Of a stretch of 64,000 nucleotides of DNA, positions 37,401 to 46,404 are shown piece by piece. The notes under the pieces were generated by a model. The model was given only the letters and a program-made list of their open reading frames with translations. It did no database searches and was not told the origin of the DNA. The stretch spans positions 23,126,001 to 23,190,000 of the forward strand of contig OX377202.1 of NCBI GenBank assembly GCA_947396885.1, read 5' to 3'. The stretch comes from Heligmosomoides polygyrus polygyrus. Its lineage: Eukaryota; Nematoda; Chromadorea; Rhabditida; Heligmosomidae. Each line of letters opens with the position of its first letter. Positions within the stretch are counted from its first letter, which is position 1. The position numbers and the translations under genes were made by a program.

Positions 37401-37876
37401 GTTTCTCGTTCCGCAAGTGGCTGTTAGAAAAAAACATGGACAAAAACGGACAGCTGGAGTTGGAGAGGAGCACCTTGCAGCTTTTCATAACAAAACACCT
37501 CGAACAGATGAGATCCAGAATCTTCTACTGAATCACTTCCTGTCCCATAATCCCCTATACTCTTGTTTTCCTCCTTTACTTATTTCATCGAAATGATAGA
37601 GGGAGCTCCAACCTCACTGCTCCGAAACCTGAGCAACATTCGACTTCAACGATAAGCCTTGAAAGAGACATGCACGACAGATCAATAGTTGGTTGGCAAG
37701 GTGAGGTTGAACTACTGCGTTCAAGTACCCACATTTACAGATGGCTGTCTGTCTACGGTGCCCCGATCAGTCTCGCGCCACCTGAGGCGTTATTCACTTT
37801 GAAGCCGCACTCACAGCGCTCCGAAGACGCATCTCAAAGCTCGGACGACGGTTCGCTGAGCACGATTGAGATGTAG
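22430..37876 (+). CDS. atg-10: Autophagy E2-like enzyme ATG10 (four exons)
   Basis: ATG10 is the E2-like enzyme that passes the ubiquitin-like protein ATG12 from ATG7 to ATG5, needed for autophagosome growth. Exons are 22430-22525, 34455-34587, 36942-37128 and 37741-37876; phases agree at every junction and the joined frame is 183 aa. Signatures: the N-terminal helix EFRRALADFVSKI; the strand pair VHVTYN and YCVPVLWFNFY (family: YHVLYS, VPVLYF); DGTPL; then HPLLG and YNIHPCKTKDIM, where Cys121 in HPC is the expected catalytic cysteine; and the C-terminal block WLSVYGAPISL. The tail after residue 160 is Ser-rich. Human ATG10 is 220 aa; the shorter length comes from the region between exons 1 and 2, so a small unseen exon cannot be ruled out. 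Intron 1 is 11.9 kb and full of transposons. The first donor (AAG|GTCGGT) is weak. It converges on piga. Confidence 0.9.
22586..22858 (+). repeat. SINE copy at the start of atg-10 intron 1
   Basis: Begins 60 bp after the exon 1 donor. A box TAGCGCAGTCGG is kept. The B box is damaged (TTCGGTTAGGTCCCG). Confidence 0.8.
23005..23140 (+). repeat. SINE fragment
   Basis: Only the 3' half remains (GGGCCAAATACGCATCCAAA, GTGGCGCATCC). Confidence 0.5.
23410..23690 (+). repeat. Degraded SINE copy with an internal insertion
   Basis: The A-box end (GTTTAGTCAGAGGAGGTGCC) and parts of the body (GAATTGTCTGCGAAGGATTAA) are recognisable. About 100 bp of unrelated sequence separate them. Confidence 0.4.
24109..24376 (+). 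repeat. SINE copy, 3'-truncated
   Basis: Flanked by TTGTTGCTT/TTGTTGTTT (24100-24108, 24377-24385; one mismatch). A box TAACGCAGTCAG, B box GGTTCGGATTCC. The family's last 25 bp are missing. Confidence 0.85.
24790..25012 (+). repeat. Degraded SINE copy
   Basis: Recognised by GCCGATTTGGTAGCAGAGCTGTCAAGGAAG (in pieces), TGTAGAAGTAGAG and CGGCGCATTTCGGAGAGG. Confidence 0.45.
25167..25334. repeat. Palindromic MITE, family P1 copy 2
   Basis: The arms GGATTCATCAACGACTTAGA and the complement of CTGCAAGTCGTTGATGAATC pair; the inner arms are diverged. It lies in atg-10 intron 1. Confidence 0.8.
25846..26530 (-). mobile_element. mariner transposon (irritans-like), 5' part missing
   Basis: The 3' end at 25846 is TTAGGTTGTTGCAGAAGTTC, a classic mariner inverted repeat, preceded by TA (25844-25845). 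Minus-strand transposase blocks, in order: DEKWCLYANIKRSRQWVDK (about 26440-26380), MIMLSVWRDYKGVIYYELL, FRFLHDNARSD, HPSYSPDIAPTDHHLFLSL and the C-terminal LPERWRRVIEYEDGYF. All three catalytic Asp are visible but at least two frameshifts separate them. The N-terminal DNA-binding domain and the other inverted repeat are absent. Confidence 0.85.
26531..27652. other. Unassigned part of atg-10 intron 1
   Basis: No exon of atg-10 or other recognisable feature. 26950-27200 is somewhat GC-rich with open frames on both strands but no motif. Confidence 0.3.
27653..27841 (+). repeat. SINE copy with large internal deletion
   Basis: The A box (GAGCGCAGTCGG) and the 3' end (GCAACGCCGTCCTTAATTC) are intact. 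About 100 bp of the body between CCCGCCAACCA and AAGCACGTATTCAAAT are missing. Confidence 0.88.
28090..30575 (-). repeat. SINE copy split by a LINE
   Basis: Minus-strand SINE in two parts: the 3' half at 28090-28192 (GGATACGCCACGCATTCTAC, GATGACTTTGCGGTGG) and the 5' half at about 30453-30575 (TTCCTTCCGGGCCAGTTTAG, GGATGGTAGGCTTAGTTGACC). The two parts join in the order of the family body with little missing sequence. The LINE at 28193-30452 therefore inserted into it. Confidence 0.65.
28193..30452 (-). mobile_element. CR1/jockey-like LINE, 5'-truncated, open reverse-transcriptase frame
   Basis: A minus-strand open frame from about 30450 to 29391 covers the second half of a LINE reverse transcriptase and runs about 350 codons without a stop: SWIRSYLTGRQ, GVPQGGVLSPLLFLIY, the active-site block AYADDIKVYG, DLGILVNTKLDFEPHI, and the end-of-protein block AYVIPVLEYGSQIWSP with KIEKVQQTFTKIL. 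Upstream domains (endonuclease and the first part of the reverse transcriptase) are missing, so this is a dead-on-arrival copy. About 1.2 kb of untranslated DNA follows, ending in a hairpin (GCGCACATCATTGTGC) and a tail of AAAT repeats at 28193-28217. The absence of stops suggests a young insertion. Confidence 0.9.
30808..30985 (-). repeat. Degraded SINE copy
   Basis: Recognised by CATTTCATGGGATGCGC, CACTTCTGCGGGATATCGTG and AGCCGGACGATGAGCAACACAGCGC on the plus strand, i.e. the complement of the family's 3' half. Confidence 0.5.
31342..33226 (-). mobile_element. RTE-like LINE, 5'-truncated, one frameshift, perfect target duplication
   Basis: TTCCGCTGAAATTCACT (17 bp) flanks the insert perfectly (31325-31341, 33227-33243). 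Minus-strand coding: WEEYFKELLNEE, KMKLGKAAGPDGVPVKAWK, NYRGIQLISH, GFMPERSTTDAIF, the motif-A block LAFLDLEKAYDR, VGVHQG; then a single missing base near 32225 shifts the frame, and reading resumes with LSPFLFLLTLDSI, the active site LYADDIALV, and a C-terminal part RRDRVRNEDVR, ALDRMRWRQITR. Apart from this one indel the 1.85 kb are open. The endonuclease is absent (5' truncation). The 3' end is a run of GAA units (plus-strand TTC at 31342-31362), the kind of simple-repeat tail known from RTE elements. It lies in atg-10 intron 1. Confidence 0.93.
33530..33660 (+). mobile_element. LINE tail remnant
   Basis: A non-coding piece ending in a hairpin (ACATGAGTTCTCATGT) and AAAT repeats, the same plan as the LINE ends at 3899 and 28193 but with a different hairpin sequence. 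Confidence 0.4.
33672..33810 (-). repeat. SINE fragment containing a 19-bp perfect hairpin
   Basis: A minus-strand SINE middle (CGGTTGCCAGCCGATGGATAAATC in pieces, GGGAGTC, TAGCCTGGGCGG). Where the family continues past CCTGGGCGG, the sequence turns back on itself: 33751-33769 is repeated in exact complement at 33775-33793 with a 5-base loop. Confidence 0.55.
34214..34392 (+). repeat. Degraded SINE copy just upstream of atg-10 exon 2
   Basis: Recognised by GATAAAATACTGACTTGTCC, CCGGCTGGTCAACACAAGTG and AGAGGTAGAATGCGCGG. Confidence 0.55.
34930..35223 (-). repeat. SINE copy with an A-rich insertion
   Basis: Minus-strand copy in atg-10 intron 2. The body is interrupted at 35035-35115 by A-rich simple DNA. 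The GACCCCGGAAAGATGAAAGG and GGAAATCCGAACCAGGAA blocks and the A-box complement (TCTGACTATGCTACACGCG) are clear. Confidence 0.78.
35224..36084. other. Intronic DNA, atg-10 intron 2
   Basis: A long plus-strand open frame (35495-35917) is T-rich low-complexity sequence with no family motif. At 35694-35709 and 35870-35885 the sequence CCGAATCGGATAG / CTATCCGAATCGG recurs as an inverted pair, perhaps the ends of a small unrecognised MITE. Confidence 0.3.
36085..36364. repeat. Palindromic MITE, family P2 copy 1
   Basis: Starts GTCTGAACGGCGAAAATTAA and ends with the near-complement GTGTCTGCGTCATTCAGAC. The inner arms CTCCATTTTCGCAATGTTCTTGA and its complement around 36270-36300 also pair. It lies in atg-10 intron 2; relatives are in piga introns. 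Confidence 0.75.
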
Positions 37877-38004
37877 AACTCGAAGAAGACACTGGCACAC
37901 TGTTCTTCTGGAGACTGGATGATGTTCTTCTAGTCCGAGGTTTGTCATCCGCCAGAGGATTTGTCTTCAATTGTCTCATATTTCATTCTCAACGGGCAGA
38001 GTCG

Positions 38005-41000
38005 TTAAAGCATCCATAATATGGGATGAGAGCTCACCGCCGAGGGATCGAAAAACTCCAGTATCGTCAGAAATATCATGTTGATTATGGACACCGTTAT
38101 ATACAGTATCCCAAATCCAACCCCTTGGTCTGCGTACCTGAAAACACTACCTACAACATTTAGTGATATGTAGGAATTCCATACCATCAATGTGGCCAAC
38201 TATATCGTACTTTTTGATTCCCAGTAGCCACTGCGGGCTCGGCTGTCGCATAGCGTCTTGATACACCACCTCAGTGCGCTTCGCCACCTGAAAACATCAG
38301 TTAGTTACGCTTTTTAAATTAAACAACGGAGAAACACAAAAAGATCAATTAAGGGAGGAATTTTGGGGGATGGAGCGTTCTACCCCCTCATCCTTCTGGC
38401 CCGCCCACTCCCAACCCCCTGGGCTTGCTCGAGTCAAGTGGCTGCCTTACCATATAGTGGAGACGCAGACATTTGCCACGCCTCTGTTTAAAGGGCGGGG
38501 GTAGAATGCCACTCCACCGGAATTTTGGAAGAATCTGTACATATTATCCCCCCGCATATAGAGAGAACGTCACTATGCTTATCCACCATCCGCGCAAAAT
38601 CAGTGACCGCCACAGTGGACATACAAGATCACCCAGCAGACCTCTATCAATAGCAACCGAATAACCGATTTCTTAGAAATGATCACATGCGGGAATTGAG
38701 CGAATATGATGGCCAATAAATAGGCTTCACAACAAATAAGCGATATCGATCGAAAATCTACTATCCATAGATACTACTGTTTTTCCTTTTGATTCACCGC
38801 TCGAAATGAGCGACAAGTGAATATTGTCGCTGGTGGGTATTCATAAGAAATGAGTAGCATGGATCGATTACTATTACCGACTGTAAGAAAAATTCTGTCG
38901 CTGGTTACCTTTCAAACTGAACACACACCAAACTTGTGACTTCGTCACCGTCCAATTTATTATGTTTTTTAGTTGGCTAAAGACCTGCTCTCTATATGAG
39001 GACAGCAAACATCCGCCTTATTTTTGAAGAACCTGTGGAATTTCGGCTTTAGATCACCGTTTATGAAAATTTAGCACGAAATTACAGGTTTTGATTTAAA
39101 AACAGTAGATACCGACAGTCAATTGGGTACACAGTTTATCGAAGGGTTCATTTCGAACTATTGAAGCTGTAGTAGTCCTAGACATTTTTCGTGTTCCATA
39201 TTTGACGGATTCGCAAAACTGCACTTAAAAATGTATACTTTTAACCGTTCTCCAAATGGAACATGAACGCACAAAGCTATTCTAAGCAAATGTTGACGAT
39301 TTCCTCAGCTTATCATGTCCTTTTACGGAGCTGATACAAACGCAAACGTACTTCTGGCCAGTAGTACATATTGGAGACGGTATCGTGCTTCTTCGTGGGA
39401 TCCATCAGCTGCTTGCTCTCCCTTTTGCGAATCGCTTCCGAGAGCGCATCAACAAGCACTAGAATTTGTCTGTAAAGAGTACTCCCAATCGGCAAAAGCA
39501 CTGATCTCGTCGCTGATAATTCCGTATCAACTCTTGAAAACCGTGTGAGTAATCGTGCTTTCATGAGAAAATGGTGAAATTTGGTCCAAAATGTACCTCT
39601 CCAGGAGAGAAAAAATAACTTCAAAAACTGTACTTTAGAGACCTTTAGTGAGAAATCTATGCTTTATGCAGTAGTCCAGAGCCCTCTTAGCGAATTGGGC
39701 TCTCTGTTTGCGATTGAAATATAAGACATTAAAGGAAATTTATCTAAGCATCTAAGCACTAATTCTCCACAATAAGAACCTGTGCTGAGAAGGTTCAGAG
39801 ATCCTCAACGCATCTCTTGCTGTGAAATGAGCTCTCATATTATAGCAGTCAACATCCTAAATGAAAACAAGACCTGGAAGCTCTAATCCCGGCCAGAATA
39901 AAAGATTTGTTGATGATCCCTACGACCGCCAACACAGCACATGGTGCTCATCACTTCCCGGGCGCACCAAGTTATCTGAAGGGTCGGATTAGCATAGAAA
40001 AGGGATTAATCCTATCCTTGAGTGGGCATAAAGCATTGTGTTTTACTATATCCTCCTTGGGATTGCCCGGGGAATACATTAGTTCGATTCGTAGCTCTTG
40101 GAAAAATATAGGGAAGGCTGTGTGTAATGAGATGGGGGACACACCTGTCATGTTGAAATAGCTACCTCACGACTAGAAATGATCCTGGAAACGTTTCTAC
40201 TCGAATCGTTATAGGCGGTACTCACTAGTGATGGGTTCCATGCGTATGTTTTAAGGGCGAAAATGAACACTGCTGCAAGAACTTCACTTTATGTGGTAGA
40301 AGAATATGTTCTACTTGTTCTACTTTTGCAAAGACCTTGAACCTACCGAAGGCGGCTGAAAGTTTACTATGGAATCGCACAGTACCACAACGTTATGGTT
40401 AACAAACACTGAATACGCAGAAATGCGGCTTTATAGACGTGGGGCCTTTGCCTTGCAGTATTTCCACTTTTCTGCATATTCGATGTTTGGAAACTACTAA
40501 GCTGTGCGACTATGCGATTTCATAGCAAACCATCGACGCACTTCACTCGGTAGGTTCAAGGACTTTACGAAAACGGAACATGCTTTTCTGCTATCTGAAG
40601 GTGGCGATTCTCGTAGTGGTATTCATTTTCGCCGTTCAGACAGACGCCTGAGAGCTTTCCATGGTCAATACAGCTGCATAACTGTGGAACTAATATCGTT
40701 AAGTGTGAAACGGTCCACAGGGTTAAACTCACAATCGGGTACCGGCTCTTCGAGTGTGATAAATTCAGCTGGTAGCACCTCGGGAACACCTCCGACTCTT
40801 GTTGAAACAACGTGTAACCTAAAAACCGCATTTAATTTCTTGGTGGATCCAAATGACGCTCAATGTTTCAGCTCATACCCACAACTGGCGGCCTCCACTA
40901 TGCTCATGCAGAACGCTTCCGTCAAGGACGTGTTAATGAATATCTGGAAATACTGTTTTTTCTTTACTCTCCGCGGTGCAGCACTGCATTTACAAGGACA

Positions 41001-44000
41001 TTGTTTATATAAGAACGTTGATGACACAGTTGACTGTTACCTCTGTCTGTTAGAGATTGCTTTAGCGTCATGTTTTAAGCGATTACCGGTGATCTGTTGA
41101 TGGTTTTAAAGTTCTTTAACAATAAAGTTTCTGAGTTTCGTTCGTCTCACCTGTCCCTGAACGAGTACTTCGCGCACCATGTCGTGCGGCAGCGTGCCAA
41201 GCATTGTAACTCTGCCATGCAGATGATGCTGCTCACGCATCTCCTCCAGATCCACTCGTTTCGGACCGTCTCCACCGACAATGAATCGGACTCGGGGATG
41301 TCGAGTACACACCTTATGTAGATCAGATTGGATTTTACGCTCGTTGAGAAGGTTATATCAGACGTTTTTACCTTGGGGATAATAGCGCAGAGAAGGTCCG
41401 CGCCTTTTCTGTAAACCAAGCGGCCCAGAAATATGATGGTTGTCGGATTTTCATAGAACTGCTTCGGATCCGGGTAAAACAGCCTGGTTTCGATGGCGTT
41501 CGGGATCGTGAACACCTTCCGTGGATCCAATTTTCCACGTAGGACTGTGTTCTCTTTGCTGAAATAGAGCTTACTGCTGCCGCAAGTTATGCGAAGGTTG
41601 AAGGAAGACGAAATAAGGGTTTGCCTTAGACAGCAATATAGTTGCGCTCTCGAGATGTTTTTCGAATGTTGGAGTGGTTTTGAATGGTAACAAATTTCGA
41701 ATATTCGATATCGATTACATTCAGAAAAGCGGCTTTTTTGAATATTTATATTTGAATACATCCGAAAAGCACGATTTTTTTTGAACATTCGAAAAACGTG
41801 ATTTTTTGAATATTCGAACTCGAATGTTCAAAAAATCGTAATCAGCACTCGAAGGTTACATCAGGTATTCCTTTTTTGTCACTGAGGGAGTCTTCAGCGT
41901 ATTTGACTAATTCAATGACTTCCGTAGTCAGGTGACAATCGCGGGGCCAATTGACCAACCTTGGACAGAGACTGGCCTGGGATAGAAATCAAACAAATAA
42001 AAACTGTTTGTGCCAGATCTAACAGGAGTGATGAATCGAGACGTAAATTACTTCAAAAACTCTCACTTCTCTCGCCTAGCAGCAAAAAAGACAGATCTCA
42101 CTTCTAAACTATTATGAGTGCCCAGCTGTCTTCACTTTTCCCGTACAAAAGAGATGGAAGATTTACTGTCTCTATCGCTATAAAAGGCTAAGAAACAACA
42201 GCCTGACATTTTCCTATGCAATATCATGAAGAACAGTAAAGAGAAGACCAGGACACCCATCAGCGTATTGGTCGGACTTCTTCGTCGAAGCACTGAACGA
42301 GCGATGTGACGCTCTTCGTCTCCCTCGAGAGAGAAGGATCCACTGGAGCACTCTGGCACTCGACAGGATGAATGGAGAAGCTGCTGGTGTCCTCTCAAGC
42401 AACAGGATAACCAGCAGGACAACGGGCGATACAGTGAATATTGTAGTTGTGCTTATTTGACTATTCGAATAATTTATTATATTACTCAAAATCGAAACTT
42501 CCTGATTTTCGAATATTCGATTTCGAAGGAAAATCGAAAACTAGGAAGTTTCGAGTAATCGGAAACCAGGAATTATTTAAACATTCATTCCAATAATTAT
42601 TCGAATAGTCGAATAAGCACAACTATAGTGAACATCATGAAGACACTACGAACATACAAGGAGGACAGCACTCATAGCTGTCGTATCGCTCTCAGATGGG
42701 ATGAAAATCAACTCAGAGTCCGGCACAACTCGACAGGGCCTCACGGCGGCTGGTCCTGCTACTTAGAAGGTCTATGAACTACAATCGAGACCCGTCCTTG
42801 TTGGAGAAACTTTGGTGCTACGCATGCACAGTGACATTCAAAAAAAAAAAACATGACATTCAAAAACAAAACCGAATTTTATTAGGATTACGGCTTCATC
42901 TATTGGCGAAAATGAGTGGTTAGAAGCATAGTGAAGTCAAACAACAAAAGCGAGGTATAGTCAGCCAATGTTGAGCCGGATTCATCAACAATTAAACCTG
43001 GAGTCAGGAGTTCTTCGACTTCAATTGCTGGACCACCTTCTCTTCGCAGAGTATGTCCACCAAAACTGCTGGTTGGTCCATGCAAGATTAAACCTCAGTC
43101 AACTCCCATCATACGTTAACTGCTGTCTTTCCACATATATGGACGCGTGTAGCACAGTCAAAGGACGTGCCGACTGTCGCGTCCACCCGATACGAGGTTT
43201 CTGATTCGGATTCACCACCCAGGTCAACCAAGCCTTCCATCTCTCCGGGCCAGTGGACTGATACCAGACTTGTCTAGAAAGTATAAAGCGCTGATTTGTT
43301 CATAAGCTGGCCACTGCAAGTTATTGTATGGCTACATACTCATTCGAATTGCCTCCACGATATCCCGTAGAAGCAGAATGCGTGGGGCATCCCAAAACCA
43401 ATAAAGTAACGCCGCCCTTTATCCTTTACATATAAGAACATTGAAGGGCATCAGCGCATTGGTGACTGTTGCTGAGTGACAAATAAAGTGACAATAAAGC
43501 GACACTATAGAACAAGACACAATGACGTACCTCGTATACGACACACAAATGACCCTGTCCACGTTGGCTAAGGAATACTGAAGGACGAGAGTGTTCGTGA
43601 GTATAGCTGATGCATCAGCAAAGCCGAACAGAGAATGATCGGTAAAGACGGTCCTGATGCCCATCAGCCATCCGTTGAACATCGCTTCATGAGCCATCGA
43701 CGAGAAGGTCTGAACGTTGACAATTAAACAATTGATTCATGTAACAAAGGAAGCAGTGATTCAAATATGGGGCTGTTTTCTAGACATTGGATCCCACCCC
43801 AAATCTTCGAATATTTGCGTTATTCAGATAGCGGCAATTTGGACACCGCCGGATGCCGGGCGATTCAGTCAGCGACGACTGTGTGGCTCCCTTATAATTG
43901 GGTGATTCATATAACAGCAATTTTGTGACCCCTAGACGATTGAATGATTCGTATAAGGAAGATTTGTTGATCCCCGAATAAGTGGACGATTCGGATTGGC

Positions 44001-46030
44001 ATATCCGAAAATGATTCATTCGGATCAAACGCATTGCTTACCGAGTGTCCGTGTACGAGCTGAATTTGCTCGCGCAGAAAAATCTTTCTCAGCCATGGCA
44101 AACTACCGATGATCGTAGCAAGGCTACATCCATTGTATACCACGACAAATGGGAGGTAGTACACCTGAATTACCAGAGTGGAGAAAAGTTCGAAGTGACT
44201 CATGTTAGACGGAAAATACCTTCAATCCATTCGATAGGTAGCGAATTCCCTTTCTTTTGCCATAGGCATGCGTTATCACTATAACCTAGAAAGCATAAAC
44301 ACATACAATTATTGGCAAGATAAAAACAACTACACAGACGAAGGAACATCAATACCACGCACTAACCCTAAGACCAAGCCTTGTCCTCTAGTGGTTAGGT
44401 AAAGAGTTTCTATTGTCCAGAAAACGGGCTTTCAGATGAACACGCTTACCAGGAAATGGTCTGAACGGCGAAAGTGAACACTGTTGTGAAAACCTCCACC
44501 CTTCAAATAGTAGAAGAATATGCTCCATTTTTGCAGTCTAACCAACCTACCAAGTTAGGAAAGGAGTTGAAGGTTTACTATTAAATCGCACGGTTTTGCA
44601 GAGCAATAGTTACCAAACATTGAATATGCAGAAATATTGCTTCAAGGCGTGGGGTCAGCTGTTTGATTCAATGATCTTGCAGCATTTTTGCTTTTTTTTT
44701 AGCATATTCGATGTTTGAAAGGTATAGCCTTGAGCGACGGCGCGTAAATTATTAGGTTTACCCACACTGCAAAATGGAACATACTCTCCTGTTAGTTGAA
44801 TGGTGGAGATTCTCGCTGTGGTATTCGTCATCGTCATTCAGACATTCAACCTGACAACCTTCCCTGCTTAGCATTACCATAACTATACCCATTCCATTGG
44901 ATATTAAAGGATAAAGGAGGTGTTGGTCAAACAATGTTCAGTGTACGACGCGTGCTGTACGCGCTCTACCCGCATTGTCGCAAAGGAATCTGGACGCGTG
45001 GTTCCCTATGTAGGACAGAAGTCTGTCCGCTGTAGCACTTTAGCTTAGCCCTTCCGTCCAGATTCGAATATGTCGGCCATGGGCTATGCTTCACAATACT
45101 TAAGAATCAGTGGGCGTAGGAGTTCGAGCTAACTGAGTAACACATACTTCAGCTTACGAAATTATCATTACTTCCCCTTAGATATAGATAGGTTCTTTGT
45201 AATTCCCACATACAATAGTCTAACTATATGAATCCTACTGAAAACCAACTGAAAAAAACAAGAATGGGTAAAATCACCGTGAACTATGTCCTAGGAAACC
45301 AATGTTGAGTGCCATGCAGGTGTGGTCTCTTTCCGTTTGCTCAAGGAGCAAATTGAACTACATACTTAGATTCCTTTCTCCAAAACTATGCATCGCAGTC
45401 ACAGAGGTTAAGGAATAAAGCTAAGCGCTTCCAATTCAGGATGGATTGAAGCATGCGCTTGTCTTTGCGTTTTTGTGTGAATAGCAGAATGGTTAACAAA
45501 ATAAACTTAAGGAAAAAGGATAAAGTTTAGCATTGGCCAACCCTTTTTTGAGATGCGCCAAGCATTCTACTCATTCTACTCCTATGGTGTGTCGTGGAAG
45601 TAATTTGTATGCGTATTTAGCCTATATAATGACTTGGGGTTGCCAACCGATGGAGAAGTCAGTGTTTTATGCTTCGCAGGAAAGCAATTCACCGACCCCG
45701 TAGAGACGGACGGCTTGGTTAACTTGGGCTACACCGCAACGAACAACCTCGCTTCAGAGTGCACGCGACAGTCGGGACCTCATGCAACTGCGCTACCACG
45801 AGCCATAGCGTCAGATTAACCCACGTAAACTGAATTCTGGCTTGAAGCTTCGAAAGTCAAGAACAAAGAAAGCGATGGTATGGGTGAAGGAGCCACCTTG
45901 AGTAGCTCCCGTCTCGAGAGTCGAGATACTAGCTCCTACCTTATGTCCCAATTCCAAAAGACACTGCGCCAAAAAATAGATGTGGGTCTCAACTCCGCCT
46001 GCGTTTGGGCAAAAGAAGTCGGAGACCAAC
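38005..46030 (-). CDS. piga: PIGA, GPI-anchor N-acetylglucosaminyltransferase catalytic subunit (11 of about 12 exons)
   Basis: PIGA is the glycosyltransferase that adds GlcNAc to phosphatidylinositol on the cytosolic face of the ER, the first step of GPI-anchor synthesis. Exons in order: 46030-45940, 44285-44220, 44164-44042, 43709-43531, 41558-41372, 41312-41151, 40943-40879, 40818-40733, 39458-39352, 38287-38211, 38137-38005; all phases fit, giving 424 residues. Signatures in order: [108 protein letters not shown], the EX7E motif [27 protein letters not shown], and a C-terminal membrane segment [20 protein letters not shown]. The human protein is 484 aa. The first exon (start codon, ending in phase 2) was not located and lies beyond 46030. 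Introns hold SINEs and MITEs. Confidence 0.95.
40254..40641. repeat. Palindromic MITE, family P2 copy 2, in a piga intron
   Basis: The arms GGGCGAAAATGAACACTGCT and the complement of GTATTCATTTTCGCCGTTCA pair. The inner blocks (GCAGAAATGCGG, GAATACGCAG ... CTGCATATTC) also pair. The right arm ends about 90 bp before the piga donor at 40733. Confidence 0.8.
42441..42628. repeat. TTCGAA-rich foldback MITE in a piga intron
   Basis: GTAGTTGTGCTTATTTGACT (left) matches the complement of AGTCGAATAAGCACAACTAT (right), and inner arms AAATCGAAACTTCCTGATTT / AACTAGGAAGTTTCGAGTA pair again. A related TTCGAATATTCGA-rich stretch lies at 41690-41850, next to the piga exon at 41558. Confidence 0.8.
43140..43427 (+). 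repeat. SINE copy in a piga intron
   Basis: Full length, flanked by ACATATA on both sides (43133-43139, 43428-43434). A box TAGCACAGTCAA, 3' end GCCCTTTATCCTTT. It is antisense to piga and ends about 100 bp before exon 43709-43531 finishes. Confidence 0.92.
43850..43995. repeat. Degenerate tandem array, period about 42 bp
   Basis: Three to four diverged units built on GGGCGATTCATATAACAGCAATTTTGTGACCCC, e.g. TTGGGTGATTCATATAAC, TTGAATGATTCGTATAAG, GTGGACGATTCGGATTGG. It lies in a piga intron. Confidence 0.65.
44459..44843. repeat. Palindromic MITE, family P2 copy 3, in a piga intron
   Basis: Longest copy (about 385 bp): GTCTGAACGGCGAAAGTGAA at the left, the complement of ATTCGTCATCGTCATTCAGAC at the right, with pairing arms throughout (GAATATGCAGAAA ... 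TAGCATATTCGATGTTT). Confidence 0.85.
44844..45515. other. Intronic DNA, piga
   Basis: No exon or repeat recognised between the MITE and the next SINE. Confidence 0.3.
45516..45805 (-). repeat. SINE copy in a piga intron
   Basis: Same strand as piga. The 3' half carries a duplicated CATTCTACT (45563-45580). The A-box complement reads CAACTGCGCTACC at 45783-45796. Confidence 0.85.
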
Positions 46031-46137
46031 CTGGAACGAGATATACGATGCTATCATGTCTACATCTAACGACAAAACTGTCAAAATATTAAACAAACGC
46101 AATGTTGAAGAATTCCTTCTTCTCGGAAGAGTCGGTC

Positions 46138-46404
46138 ATGCCGACATTGCAGATAGCTCCTCAGCTGAACTATCGCGATTTGCACTGTCGACGTCTGATT
46201 CTGAAAGAGCAGCATGCAGCTCTGACGTTGGAATACCTTCGCAGTGAAAATCTGCCGAGCACAGTTCACACGACAACAAAATTTTGTACGATGTTCACTC
46301 TAACGGTACTAAGCGGGCTGATGCCCACATACAGTGGGCATCAGCCCGCTTAGTACCGTTAGAGTGAACATCGTACAAAACAAAACACCGGCAAGGTATG
46401 TTGA
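46138..46404 (+). CDS. Possible coding exon divergent from piga, interrupted by a perfect hairpin
   Basis: A plus-strand frame from ATG 46138 reads MPTLQIAPQLNYRDLHCRR and ILKEQHAALTLEYLRSENL, with codon use that looks coding, and runs into the left arm of the 47-bp hairpin. After the hairpin another frame reads VGISPLSTVRVNIVQNKTPA up to a good donor (GCAAG|GTATGTTG at 46404). No family was recognised. It could be one exon whose sequence was broken by an inverted duplication, real or assembly-made. Confidence 0.3.
46282..46380. repeat. Perfect 47-bp inverted repeat with a 5-base loop
   Basis: 46282-46328 (starts TTTTGTACGATG, ends GATGCCCAC) is exactly complementary to 46334-46380, loop ATACA. 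No mismatch was seen. Confidence 0.95.

Noticed and set aside
37381..37533. 51-codon open segment inside atg-10 intron 3 (RAPFRHSFSFRKWLLEKN...)
   Set aside because: The split codon between exon 3 and exon 4 restores the conserved NYIAKWLSVYG block exactly, leaving no place for this segment; no family match.
37794..37979. Serine-rich minus-strand frame as an alternative piga C-terminus
   Set aside because: It mirrors the last exon of atg-10; piga already ends in frame at 38005 after its membrane segment.
40504..41100. 198-codon plus-strand open frame
   Set aside because: It overlaps piga exons 40943-40879 and 40818-40733 on the other strand and begins in a MITE; the minus strand carries the conserved protein.
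46282..46380. Rho-independent terminator
   Set aside because: Eukaryotic context, stem far too long and no U-tract; treated as an inverted duplication.
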